DNA of 64,000 nt, from positions 15,644,130 through 15,708,129 of the forward strand of contig NC_084475.1 of assembly GCF_027409185.1 (NCBI RefSeq), given 5' to 3'. Below the pieces are notes generated by a model that was given only the letters and a program-made list of their open reading frames with translations, did no database searches and had not been told where the DNA came from. Below, piece after piece: positions 49,824 to 61,300 of the stretch. The DNA is from Cynocephalus volans (Eukaryota; Chordata; Mammalia; Dermoptera; Cynocephalidae). How positions within the stretch are numbered: the stretch's first letter is position 1; each line of letters begins with the position of its first letter. Position numbers and translations under genes: made by a program.

Positions 49824-50179
49824 AGCCTCCGACAGAGACATGAGGGGTGCTGCCCAGCCTGTGTGCCCACTCAGAGCCCCTCTGGGAATGAACCCCAGGC
49901 TGGCAGTCACAGCTCCATGTCACCACCCATTTTCCACTGGCCCCAGAATGGAATTTCCACAAAAGTTATTTTTCCAGGGTGAGTTTTTAAATCATAATCA
50001 GGACATGCCCATCCACCACAGCATGACCCTAGGGCAAGTGGTGACTGGGGCAAAGAGAGGGAGACCCCTCCCTGCAGCATTTCTAGGACCAGGCGACATC
50101 TGGAAGTGCCAGCTCTGGCTCCATCCCTCATCCCTGCCCATCTGGCAGTCTGGTCAGTGTGCTGCCTGGAGCTGGGAAC

Positions 50180-50185
50180 AATAAA
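50180..50185 (+). terminator. OTOP2: OTOP2 poly(A) signal
   Basis: AATAAA 357 nt past the OTOP2 stop, followed by a T/G-rich stretch ('ttgtccaccacttcttgtct'). This gives a short 3' UTR. Confidence 0.75.
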
Positions 50186-50219
50186 CTCGTGATTCGCCCG
50201 ATCCTTGTCCACCACTTCT

Positions 50220-51340
50220 TGTCTCAGCCGCCCCATCTGATATGGTCACAGGAGAGGTACTTGGGGGTCAGCGCTGGAAGGGCTCCTGGAGATTTTCAGG
50301 TCTTAAGCTTTTCAGTGGGCGAGCCAAGTCTGAGTTCAGACTACCTAAAAAGTGAGTAAGTGGGAGGCTGGGAGGGGCTGAGTGGAGTTCCCAGGCTGTC
50401 ACCTTCCTCTTCCCTTATCTCCAGGTGACATGCACATACGCATATACTCATATTTTTTATGAGTTCCATGATACAAGAAAGGTTAGGAGGGCCTGACCTA
50501 GCCTAAACCCCACAATTACATTTACAGAGAAGGAAACCAAGGCTAGAGAAGTAAAGTGACCTGCCCAAAGTCCCACAGCTATGGAAAGCCAGACCCTTTC
50601 TACTAAGAATAATAATTTTCAAGCTTTGTTTCAAGCAACAGCTTTTTTTACCCTCAAATAAAATATTTCAGGAACCCAAGTTTCTAACATCGATATAAAC
50701 AGGGCAGTTCTAGTTTAAGGGGAGTGGAGCCACTTAGATCTTCCCTGTCTGGGCCTCCCCTTGCCCACTCTTCGTTGGGGGGTCCCTGAGGGGCCTCTCC
50801 AAAGCCCAAGGGCTTCTCTGCTACAAAAGGTGTAGAGGTGGACTTAGGAGGGAGAGAGACAGAAGGTTAGACAGGTCAGAGAGACTGGAAAGGAGGCGAC
50901 ACGGCTGGAAGAGCAGGAAGAGCTGGTGGCCAGCCAGAGGCAAGGGAAAGAGGAAGGGCTAGGGTGGGACTGGGGTGGGGACAAGGGCAGAAGCAGATGG
51001 CATTCTGGTGGGGAGTGTAGGACTAGAAGCACCTGAAGCATAGGGGACTTTATAGGGGAGCATAGTAGCACCCAGAGCATGGAGGAAGGTGTTCCTGGAC
51101 CCCCAGCAGAATGAGGTGGGTGGGTTTCAGAGGCTGGGGGGCGGGGCTGCTTCCTCCCCTACCTCGTGGCTCTGACCAGGTCTCTTCTGCCCCAAGTTCA
51201 CATCTGACTTAAGAGAGAGAGAGGGTCCTGCGAGAGTGAGTGCTAGGAAGGGGGCAGGAAAAGGCGACCCTAGGCCTGGGAGGTGGGGATCCATTCCCAG
51301 TGTGGCCGTCAGAGAAAATGTGGCCTGAACTCCGCAAGCC
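50220..51340. other. OTOP2-OTOP3 intergenic
   Basis: A reversed MIR scrap lies at 50500-50590 ('aaagtgacctgcccaaagtc'). A purine-rich stretch lies at 50840-51010. No gene found. Confidence 0.5.
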
Positions 51341-51349
51341 CTTTACTAC

Positions 51350-52300
51350 GGGCCTAAGGACGTCGTACCCAGTCCCCGCGCTGGGCCTCCCGTCTGTCCC
51401 CGACCCTGGGGCCCCGCGCCCGCGCCGCCTCCGGCCCCGCCCACCCGTCCAGCCGCCTCGCAATTGGCTGCACCGTCTGGACCGAGCCCTTGGAGGGGTA
51501 ATTAACGAGGGATTAATGAGATTTCCAAAGTCAACAGAAAAATCGATGGGCCGCGGAGCCTGAGCGGTGGCTGCGCAGTCCCGCAGGGGGAGGGCGTCGG
51601 GGGCACCGGTCGGGGCGCAGGAGCCCACGGTCCCTGGTTAGCTGGCGGGATGCCTGCCCAGACCTCAGGTAAGGCTCCCCGGAGGTCGAGCCGCAGCTAG
51701 GGCCGGGAGTGCCTCTGGCCGCCGGTGACATTCTGGGCAAGGCCACCCCCGACACTCACGCACACTCCACCACAAAGCGGGGGTCAGGAACTAGGGGCTG
51801 CGGAAATTGGGGTGGGAAGGCGGGGTGACCTGGGAAGGCGGGGTGACCGGGGAAGGTCGACTCCTTTAGAGCCGAGGCTGGCCCCTCTCTGCCCCAGACA
51901 CCACCCCCGGCTCTGCTCGCCGCCTCCTCTCCGCAGATGGGGGGCGCACAGAGGTCAGCAGGGCGCGCTGCTCCCGGGCCGGTCGGGTCGTGGAGCAGCC
52001 AGCAGGGCCGCGAGGCCGGGAAGCGGGGAGGAACCCAGATGGCTGGTTAAAGGGGTGCGGGGTCGGGGCTGCCTGGACGCGCGGTCTGGGGCACGCACGC
52101 GGCGGCGGCTGTCCCCCGCCCTGCAGTCCTAAGGTGACTCGGGAGGAAACCTCGAGGCTGCCCTTCTCCGGAGCTGGCCGTGCGCTCCTGGCCCGGCGCC
52201 GCGCCCCGACGGCTCCGCAGTTTTCATCACCCGCCTCTAACCACGATCCACAAACCAGTTCGGTGTCCGGGCTCTCCCTCGGACCGGCGTCGCGCCGAGG
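51350..52300 (+). promoter_or_regulatory. OTOP3: CpG-island promoter of OTOP3 with an AT-rich motif block
   Basis: CpG-dense DNA around the proposed OTOP3 exon 1. Inside it, 51495-51548 is AT-rich and holds 'ggtaattaac', 'gattaatgag', 'ccaaagtcaaca' and 'aaatcgatgg', resembling HNF1/homeodomain and nuclear-receptor half-sites. A reversed CCAAT (attgg) sits just before, at about 51464. Motifs seen; function inferred. Confidence 0.55.
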
Positions 52301-55300
52301 GGAGTGACAGGGGATGATGGACTCCTCCTTGGCAGTTCCAGGCGCCTTTGCCCACGCCGTCTTCCCGAGACCCCGAAGTGCCCGCTCCCACATCCTGCCC
52401 AGCAGTGAACCAAATTCGCCCCTTTGGAGGGTTTGGGCCCTGGGAGTGGGAGGCGAGGGAGATTGTCAGGTCGAGTAGGCCAGAGGGAGAGGACCTAGAA
52501 CCTCATCCCCCAGTGTCCCCTCTAGGTCTGCAGTGCGAGTAAAAACCGCCCCTGAAATTCACCAATAATACTGACCTGACCCTTCCGGCCTTCCCAGGAC
52601 TTCAAAAGAACTGGAAGGAAATACACAGGCAGCTAACACGGAGAGCTTTCTGTGTGCCAGACACTCCTCTGCATGCACTTGCATGCATTAAATCATTTGA
52701 TTCTGACAAAACCCCTAGGACGTAGGTATTACGAATTAATTCCTTCATTTATTCATTCAGGAAATCTTTATTGAGTATCTACTATGCACCAGGAACTGTT
52801 CCATAGTTGTATTTCCATTTTACATATGAGGACACTGAGACACAGAGAGTCTAGGTAGCTTGTCCAAAATCACAGAGACAGTAAGTGCCAGAGTCTGGGT
52901 TCTTAACCACTAGACTATCCTGCCTGGGCGTGGAGGGTATGGGTTCGGGGACGTCAAGGTGGAGCAGTCAGGGTTCAGAGAAAAGTAGCCGGGAGGCATC
53001 CCTGTAAGCCACAGCCTTGCTCAACCTGGGTGGGGGGCCTGGGAGGAAAAGGTAAAGATCGGCTGGAAAGTCTCCTCTGCTGGGCCAGGATGGAAAGGGT
53101 TTGATGGGAAGGGTGTCTGTCCATGGCTCTGGTGCTGAAAGCTCCCCAGAAACCGCCAGAGTCAGTGGCAAACGCTGGGAGTGCGATGCCTGTGGTAGGT
53201 TTGGGGGGTTGGAGTTAAGCAAAGCCTGATCTCCACCCTGGAGGAATTCCTGGCCCTGAAGGGAGCCAGCCATACCCACAGCATCTGGACAGTGAACACT
53301 CTCAACAGAGAGGAGAAGCCCCAGCAAAGTAGCCACCAGCACACTTAGGCAGAGAGGGAAGACTCCCCATGTGGGTGGTGAGGATGGGCAAGAGCCACTG
53401 GTGCGGCAGAAGGAACAGCAGGCCCTAAGAGGGACGGCAGGAGGTGGAGACCACAGGAGAAACACGGAGCCCTCCACCAGGGTCTGGGTGGACGTGTGGG
53501 GCAGATGCCCGGAGTGTGTCAAGGGGGCTGGACAGGGAAGGGACAGAACTTGAGTAGGGATGACAGAGTGGACTGGAAAAGGGGAGAAAATCATTTGTAA
53601 AATCTTGAAAAGCGGTCCAAGTGTTGGTACCCCGTGTGTCCCAGAAGAGAACAGCAGAAGGTATAAATATTGAGCAGGTTGCACATGGGAGATCAGGAGC
53701 CCAGAGAGGCTGCATCCTTGAGCCCGATGTGGTGAGGGTCTTCTGGTTGTTGCATGGGGGAAAGTCTGAAGCTTCTAAAGCTCAGGGTCGGGTCTTGAGG
53801 GAGAGGCAAAGCAAAGCAGAGCAGATTAAAACAGAGTCCCTCATGATGGGTGAGGGGCCAGCAAGCAGCATGGAGTGTGGGGAGAGCACCGAGAGGCAGC
53901 ACCTCCCTCAGCCTTGGCTTGTGTGGCAGGGAAGGCCACATAGAGGACGTGGGCTCTCTGCTGAGTCCTGAAGGACAAGCTGGAGTCAGCCAAGGGGCAG
54001 GAGGGGTGGGCATCACAGGCAAAGGGTGGGGCATGGGCAAAGATGGGGCATTCTAGGAACTGCAGCAGGGTGGCACAGCCCACGGGAAGGGGAGTGGAGC
54101 CTGAAAACAATGCTGGAGAGGTAAGTTGAAGACAGACCAGGAAGCAGCAGCAGCTACCCTGCCTTGAGCCCTGTGTGCACCAGGCCAATACTAAACATAC
54201 ACTGTCTCATTTCATTTTGAAAGGCTGTGCAGGCTGTGCTGGGTAGTTTGGACTTTATACTGAGGGCAATTGGCTGCCTTTGCAGGGCTCTCAGTAGGGG
54301 AGAGGCACTGTAGGCAGGGAGACCAGTCCAGGAGAGAGGAGGGGGGCTCCAGACTACTCGAGGGTAGTAATCGGGATCAATAAAAATCTAAGCGCAGTTG
54401 TGAGCTGGAACAAACAAGCTTGAGGCCAGAGGGGATGCCAGGGGAAAGGCAAGAGGCGAGGAGGACACCCAGTTCTCTGCTAGGAGATGCGAAGATGGAG
54501 ATTCCACTCAGAGAGGGAACGTTAGGAAGCAGGAGAATGGGGGTGCTGAGCACTTAGAACCCTGAGCCCAGAGCACAAGAGCAGTGGTGGGACTGAGGAA
54601 GAGTGCCTGGGTGGCCAGGGGTCTCAAGGGAGCCTCCCTTTCCAGAGAGTACCCAGAAACAGCTGAGCCATCCCACTGGGGAGGAGGAGCACCCAAAGGG
54701 GTCCAAAGTATATATGCTGGACTTGGAGCTGAAGATATTGGGTGGCCTATGACCTAGTCCGAGCAAGTGGTGACAAAGTGGTCACCCTGAGTGACAGCTT
54801 GGGGGAGGTGAGAAGGTGACAGGAGACATTCGGGGAAAGAGAAGGGTCCGGACTAGTGTTCCCATGACATGCTGGGCACTCATGGGACATCTGGGAGTGG
54901 GGGGAGGGGTGCAGGTGGAAGTCATTTAGTCAAAGTCCCTTAAGGGCATGCCATTCGTGCTGAACCCCACCTGTCCCATGATCTTGGAAAACAGTGCAAA
55001 TCAATCCCAGAACTTTTGCCCAAAACCTTTAATGCTATAAAATGAATATCGGGCCGGCCCGTGGCTCACTCGGGAGAGTGCGGTGCTGATAACACCAAGG
55101 CCCCGGGTTCGGATCCCATATACGGATGGCCGGTTCGCTCACTGGCTGAGCGTGGTGCTGCCAACACCAAGTCAAGGGTTAAGATCCCCTTACCGGTCAT
55201 CTTTAAAAAAAAAAAAAAAAAAAATGAATATCAATTGCATAAGTAATGTGTTAATTTTTTTTTTCAAAGCTACAGCATTAAAGCTGAAGAAAAATCTACC

Positions 55301-58300
55301 CCCTCCCGATCCTAGCACCCTCATCCCTTTCCCAGGAGACTCCTCTTGTGAACCTAGAGGGTGTCTTCTCGTCTTTTTTAAAGTAATTTTATAGACACCC
55401 ATATTACCCATAATAGATTCTTGTTTTAGATCACAGCATTCTCTCTCCCCAAGCCCAGACTCAGCCTCAGGATACTTCTCAACACAACTCTCGAGGCAAT
55501 TAGCATCCATCTCATCAGAATCAGAATAAGAGAGGACACCTACTTGCCCTCCCTGATTTCAGGAGTGAGAGTCCTCCCAGAAGTCAGCAGGACCGGGCAC
55601 AAGCTGCCTTTGGTGGTAAAAAGTCACAGCCCTGGAAACTACGCAGTGGCTGGCACTATGCAGATGCCCCTGGCTCCCTTGACAAACATTATTATGCCAC
55701 TTTAGGACTAGGCACTGAGTCAGGAAGGGAGGTGGCCCAGCTGAGGGTGAGGTGGGACAGGTGGTCCTCTTACCAGTCAAAATAATTCCTCGTGTTTCTG
55801 TGCAGCACAACACATTTCTGTCTCTCCTGGCCCATGTGAACCCCCTCAGGTGCTGTAAGATAAATGAGGCAGCTGCCATTATTTCCGATGCCTTGACCAG
55901 AGGTCACATAGCTCGCCCCAGGTCACACAGCAGTTAGGCGCAGGGGTGGAACTGAACTGGGGACACCCTGGAAGCCAACCCAGGACCCTTTCTCCATCTG
56001 CAGTCCCTGCTGAGGCTCCACCCATGCCTTCTCCAGAAGCACAGGAGACTGAGGCAGCCCTGGACAAGGAGAATCAAGTGGACACAGGGGCCGAGGAGAC
56101 AGGGGCTCTAGCCCCTTCTCAGCAGAAGTCCTGGCTGGTGCGGCATGTCTCTCTGCTGCTACGGCGGGACCGGCAGGCCCAGAAGGCCGGGCAGCTCTTC
56201 TCAGGGCTCCTGGCCCTCAACGTGTTGTTCCTGGGCGGGGCCTTCATCTGCAGCATGATTTTCAACAAGGTGGCTGTCACTCTGGGTGACGTGTGGATCC
56301 TGCTGGCCGTGCTGAAGGTCCTCTCCCTGCTCTGGCTCCTCTACTATGTAGCCGGCACCACCCGCCGGCCACACGCCGTGCTCCATCGGGACCCTCATGC
56401 GGGACCCATTTGGGTGCGGGGTGAGTGTTGGGGGCTGGGGGGATGGAGAGGGATGGGGAGGGAGGGCCGGCTCTGGGGGAGGTGCCAACACCCGCCTGGC
56501 CTGGCCAGGCTCCCTCGTGCTCTTTGGCAGTTGCTTCATCTGCCTTAACGTCTTCCGCATGGGCTACAGCATGAGCTACAACTGCTGCAAGCTGCAGATC
56601 GAGCTTGTCTTCCCTGCCATCGAGATGGTCTTCATCGGCATCCAGGTGACAGGCCTTTCCCCACCCCATGCTACCGGGACACACCACACCTACCCATGCT
56701 GCATGTGCATACACACGCTCCTACCTATACCCATAAACAGCCCCAGATTCCCACCTACCCCCCACATAGCTCAGCCCCCCGCACAAATGCCCACATCCAC
56801 ACATACCTACACATGCCTGCGTCCACTCACCTGTAAATACATCTGCCTGTACATACTGCATGTGCCTAAATATACACTCCCAGATACACAAGCGTCCTCT
56901 AATGATAGGAATATCTGACTCTTTCGTGAGCTTCTGTTATGCACCAGCCATCATGCTGGATGTTGCATTTACATCACCTACTTTTTTATTTTTATTTTTT
57001 GGCAGCTGGCCAGTATGGGATCTGAACCCCTAACCTTGGTGTTATAACACTGCACTCTAACCAGCTGAGCTACCTGGCCAGCCCTCCATCTCCTTCTTTA
57101 TTTCCCCCAACAAGTAGGCATTTCCCCAAGCGTGGGCATTTTGGCCCCTTCTCAGAGCTGAGGTGACTAAGGCTCAGAGATGTTTTGCCACTGGCTTCAA
57201 ACCCAGGATTGTGACCCAGGCTTCCTCACTATGTGTTCCATCATAAACACACACAAGCAACTGGGCCACACAAGCCATGATCCCACCACCCCCAGACCAG
57301 CCCCTGGGCTCAAGGCCCTGTCTCTTTCAGACCTGGGTGCTCCAGAGACACTGTAAGGACTGTGTTCAGGTCCAGACCAACTTCACTAGGTAAGACCTCC
57401 TCTCCCCCTACAGATCCTCCTGGGCTCTCTGTTCCCCCAACAGCTTCCCTGGACCGAGTGGCCCTGGGGCTATGGGTTAGTCTAGGATGCATCCCTGGTG
57501 GCCCCTAGGGCTGCCTCTCCTAAAAACCTAAAGCCAGATGGGGTCTGGCGTCGGAAGTGAGTGGTCACCCCAACAGCCATTTCTGGGAGGGTCGGGGAGC
57601 CGGCCGGGCACCCTGGGAGCCGGCCAGGCTGTGTGAGCAGAGAGTGGCACTTCCTCCAGGTGTGGACTGATGCTGACCCTGGCCACAAACATGCTGCTAT
57701 GGGTTCTGGCCATCAGCAATGATTCCATGCATGAAGAGATCAAGGCTGAGCTCGGCGCCCTTGTGGAAAATTTCTCAGGTACAGAGAGGAGACCAGAACC
57801 TCCTTCCTCCCAAACACACACACAGTACACTACACTCCCTCAAACAGGTGAGACTCAGTGCGTCTATAGAGTTGGAAGCAAACTCTAGAGGCCAGAACAT
57901 GATTAAACAGAACACTGAAGTTTGCCAGTGGTAGCCATCCTGCGCCATCAGGTGCCCGTACCTGCGACCACACTCCAGGCACCCATCTGGCCATCAGCAA
58001 GCTGGCCACTAATCCTGGCTGAGGTAGTCACTGATAGGTCCTTCAGGTATGCACTCCATTCATGGTATTTGCATTTTACTTGCGAGGAATTAAAGAGCCT
58101 TCAGGGCTGAAAGGCATGTCTTTCTAATACAATCTTAGGTACCCTGACACGTAAGGAGGGACAGAAGATTAAGCAGAAAAACTCCCAGGGTTGTCTGATG
58201 TGCTCAAGCCCCAACTGTACAGTCTGCCCCTTGGAGGCTGTATCCCTTAAACCTATGTGGGAACATTGCTATCCGTGGGATTCAGCCACACCTGTGTGTA

Positions 58301-61300
58301 TACAACCCCCAGCCCCCCAAGTGTCATCACCATCATGATCTGCATGCAGCCAAGCCCCCCCAGCACACTCTGCACGTACACCCCCATTGCATAAATCATG
58401 GCACACCTGTGTACTGTGGCACTCTTTATATTCTGTTTACATTTTTTCAGAAAAGCTGTGCAAAGAGAATTTTGGGCAAGAAACATCATGGATTTTTTGA
58501 CTATAAAAAATTCATTGGTTGGAGTGCAGTGTTATGAAACCAAGGTCAAGGGTTCAGATCCCCATACCCACCAGCCACCAAAACCACCTCCCAATTCAAA
58601 CATACAGATGAGGAGAACAGGATATACCCATCAACTAGATGTAATAATTATTAACATTTGCCATAGTTTTTTTTTTTTTTCTTTTGCTGAAGTACGTAAA
58701 GTAAATTACAGAAATCATGGTATTTCATCTCAAAACACCTCAGTATGCATCTCTTTAAAAATAGGTGTAAGGGCTGGCCCGTGACTCACTCGGGAGAGTG
58801 TGGTGCTGATAACACCAAGGCCACGGGTTCGGATCCTATGTAGGGATGGCCGGTTAGCTCACTTCAGAGAGCGTGGTGCTGGGGCCGGCCTGTGGCTTAC
58901 TCGGGAGAGTGCGGTGCTGATAACACCAAGGCCACGGGATCAGATCCCATATAGGGATGGCCAGTTTGCTCACTGGCTGAGCGTGGTGCTGACAACACCA
59001 AGTCAAGGGTTAAGATCCCCTTACCGGTCATCTTTTAAAGAAAAAAAAGAGAGAGAGAGAGAGAGAGCGTGGTGCTGACACCACCAAGCCAAGGGTTAAG
59101 GTTCCCTTACCAGTCATCTTTTAAAAAATAATAATAATAAAAATAAAAATGAAAAATAAAAACAGGTGTATTTCCCTACATTAGCACAATACTATTATAA
59201 TTGCTAATAAAATTCTTTAACATCATCCCATCGTCTATATCAATCTATATTCTACTTTCTCCAATTAGCCCATGAAATGACTTTTACAAATGATTTGTTC
59301 AAACACACCATGCATTTGGTTGTTAAGCCTCTTAAGTCTCTTTTTTCCAAATGACATTAAAATGTATCAGGTTGCTTCTTAGTGGTGGCATTTGACTTGT
59401 CCTCCTCTCCCCTGCTTTTCCTAGAAAGTGGAAGTATGTTCTAAAGTCTTAATTAGATCCAGATTAGGCATTTGGGCACCAGCATTTCCCAGGTGGTGCT
59501 GTGAGGCCGATCGCTGGGTTCAGAGCTAGCAGCCAGATCCCCCGCTGTAAGGGTACAGTTTTGCCCTTATTCTCCGGAAGTAATTTGGGGATTTTTTTGT
59601 TTTTTTTTTTTAAAGATGACCGGTACGGGGATCTTAACCCTTGGCTTGGTGTCGCCCATACCGCGCTCAGCCAGTGAGCGCACCGGCCATCCCTATATGG
59701 GATCCGAACCCGCGGCGGGAGCGCCACTGCACTCCCGAGTGCGCCTCGGGGTCGGCCCTCCGGAAGTAATTTGTGCAGGTGACATTAGGCACTAGAGACA
59801 GCATGTTGTAAATGTCTTGAATCCCTTGAAAAAGAATTACCAACCTATGATTTCTGATTTCTATGTCTGGGCCTCAGTTTCCACGTTTGTAAAATAAGCA
59901 GCTGCCTGGGTCCCTTCCACCTCCGGCATGTTCCAGGAGGGGAATGGGAGTAATTTGTGCAGCCGGTTTCCTCAGAGAGGGGCCCATCTGAATGTCCGTC
60001 CCCTCCTGCTCTGCCCCCTCCCAGGCAAGGAGACCAACACCTGTCTGTGTCTCAATGCCACGGCGTGCAAGGTCTTCCGTAAGGGCTTCCTGATGCTCTA
60101 CCCCTTCAGCACCGAGTACTGCCTCATCTCCTGTGCCATGCTCTTCGTCATGTGGAAGAACGTGGGCCGCCGCCTGGCACCCCACATGGGTGCCCACCCC
60201 GCCACCCTGCCTTTCCGCCTGCACGGGGCCATCTTTGGGCCACTGCTGGGCCTGCTGGTGCTGGTGGCAGGCGTGTGCACCTTCGTGCTCTTCCAGATCC
60301 AGGCGAGTGGCCCCACCATCGCACACCAGTACTTCACCCTCTACTACTCTTTCCATGTGGCCGTGCTGCCTGCCATGAGCCTGGCATGCCTGGTGGGCAC
60401 AGCCATCCATGGGCTGGAGGAGCGTGAGCTGGACACAGTCAAGAACCCCACCCGCAGCTTGGACGTGGTGCTGCTGATGGGCGCCGCCCTGGGGCAGATT
60501 GGTATTTCCTACTTCTCCATCGTGGCCATCGTGGCCACCCGCCCAGACGAGCAGCTCAACCACCTGATGCTGGCCTACTCACTGCTGCTTATTCTGCAGC
60601 ACATTGCCCAGAACCTCTTCATCATTGAGGGGTTGCATCGACGCCCGCTCTGGGAGGCAGCTCCCCAGGACGGAGCGGAGAAGCAGGAGGCCACGCCTCC
60701 CCACAGGGGCTCCCTGCTGGAGCTGGGCCACGGCCTGCATCGGGCCTCGCTGGCCTACATCCAGTCCTACAGCCGTCTCAACTGGAAGCGGCGGGTGCTC
60801 AAGGAGATCGCACTCTTCCTCATCCTCTGCAATATCACAGTGAGTGGCTGGGCCGGGAGGTGTGGGGAGGGGTGCTGGCTAGGCCACCTCAGAAAGCCTC
60901 ACTCAGGAGGGGATGGATCAAGGCCACATGCCTCTTACCAACTAGCTTGACGCTGCTTGAGAACAGGGAGTGCCCCCCGCCCCAGCTCCCTGCAAGGTGC
61001 CTGGCATGAATCTATGTGCCAAGCACATAGATAAGTGCTCCTTATGAACAAACATGTCAGATTTCCACTCTCCAGAAGCTTACTGTCTAGCTCGGAAGAC
61101 ACTGGGGGACCAGTTAGAGAATTACCACTGAATTCATCATCCACCGAATGAATTCAGACAAAGGAAGAGATCAGAAAGTGCCTGATTTTCGGGCCGGCCC
61201 GTGGCTCACTCGGGAGAGTGCGGTGCTGATAACACCAAGGCCCCGGGTTCGGATCCCATATACGGATGGCCGGTTCGCTCCCTGGCTGAGTGTGGTGCTG

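Larger units (their letters stand above)
51669..56003 (+). other. OTOP3: OTOP3 intron 1
   Basis: 4.3 kb. Holds the distal half of the CpG island, a reversed MIR with an L2-like insert (52640-52925), an antisense L2 stretch (about 53920-54820), a CYN dimer and a reversed MIR scrap near 55840-55940. 52930-53900 has no named feature. Confidence 0.65.
58620..59800 (-). mobile_element. L1 (L1M-type) 3' region, antisense, split by SINEs
   Basis: Outside the SINE insertions the sequence reads as a reversed old L1 3' region: 'tgctgaagtacgtaaagtaa', 'cacctcagtatgcatctctt', 'gcatttggttgttaagcctc' and 'gatcgctgggttcagagcta'. CYN-type copies interrupt it at 58769-59157 and 59588-59757. Confidence 0.65.

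Noticed and set aside
51209-52393. Minus-strand open frames in the OTOP3 CpG island
   Set aside because: Composition typical of CpG-island shadows; no splice or homology support.
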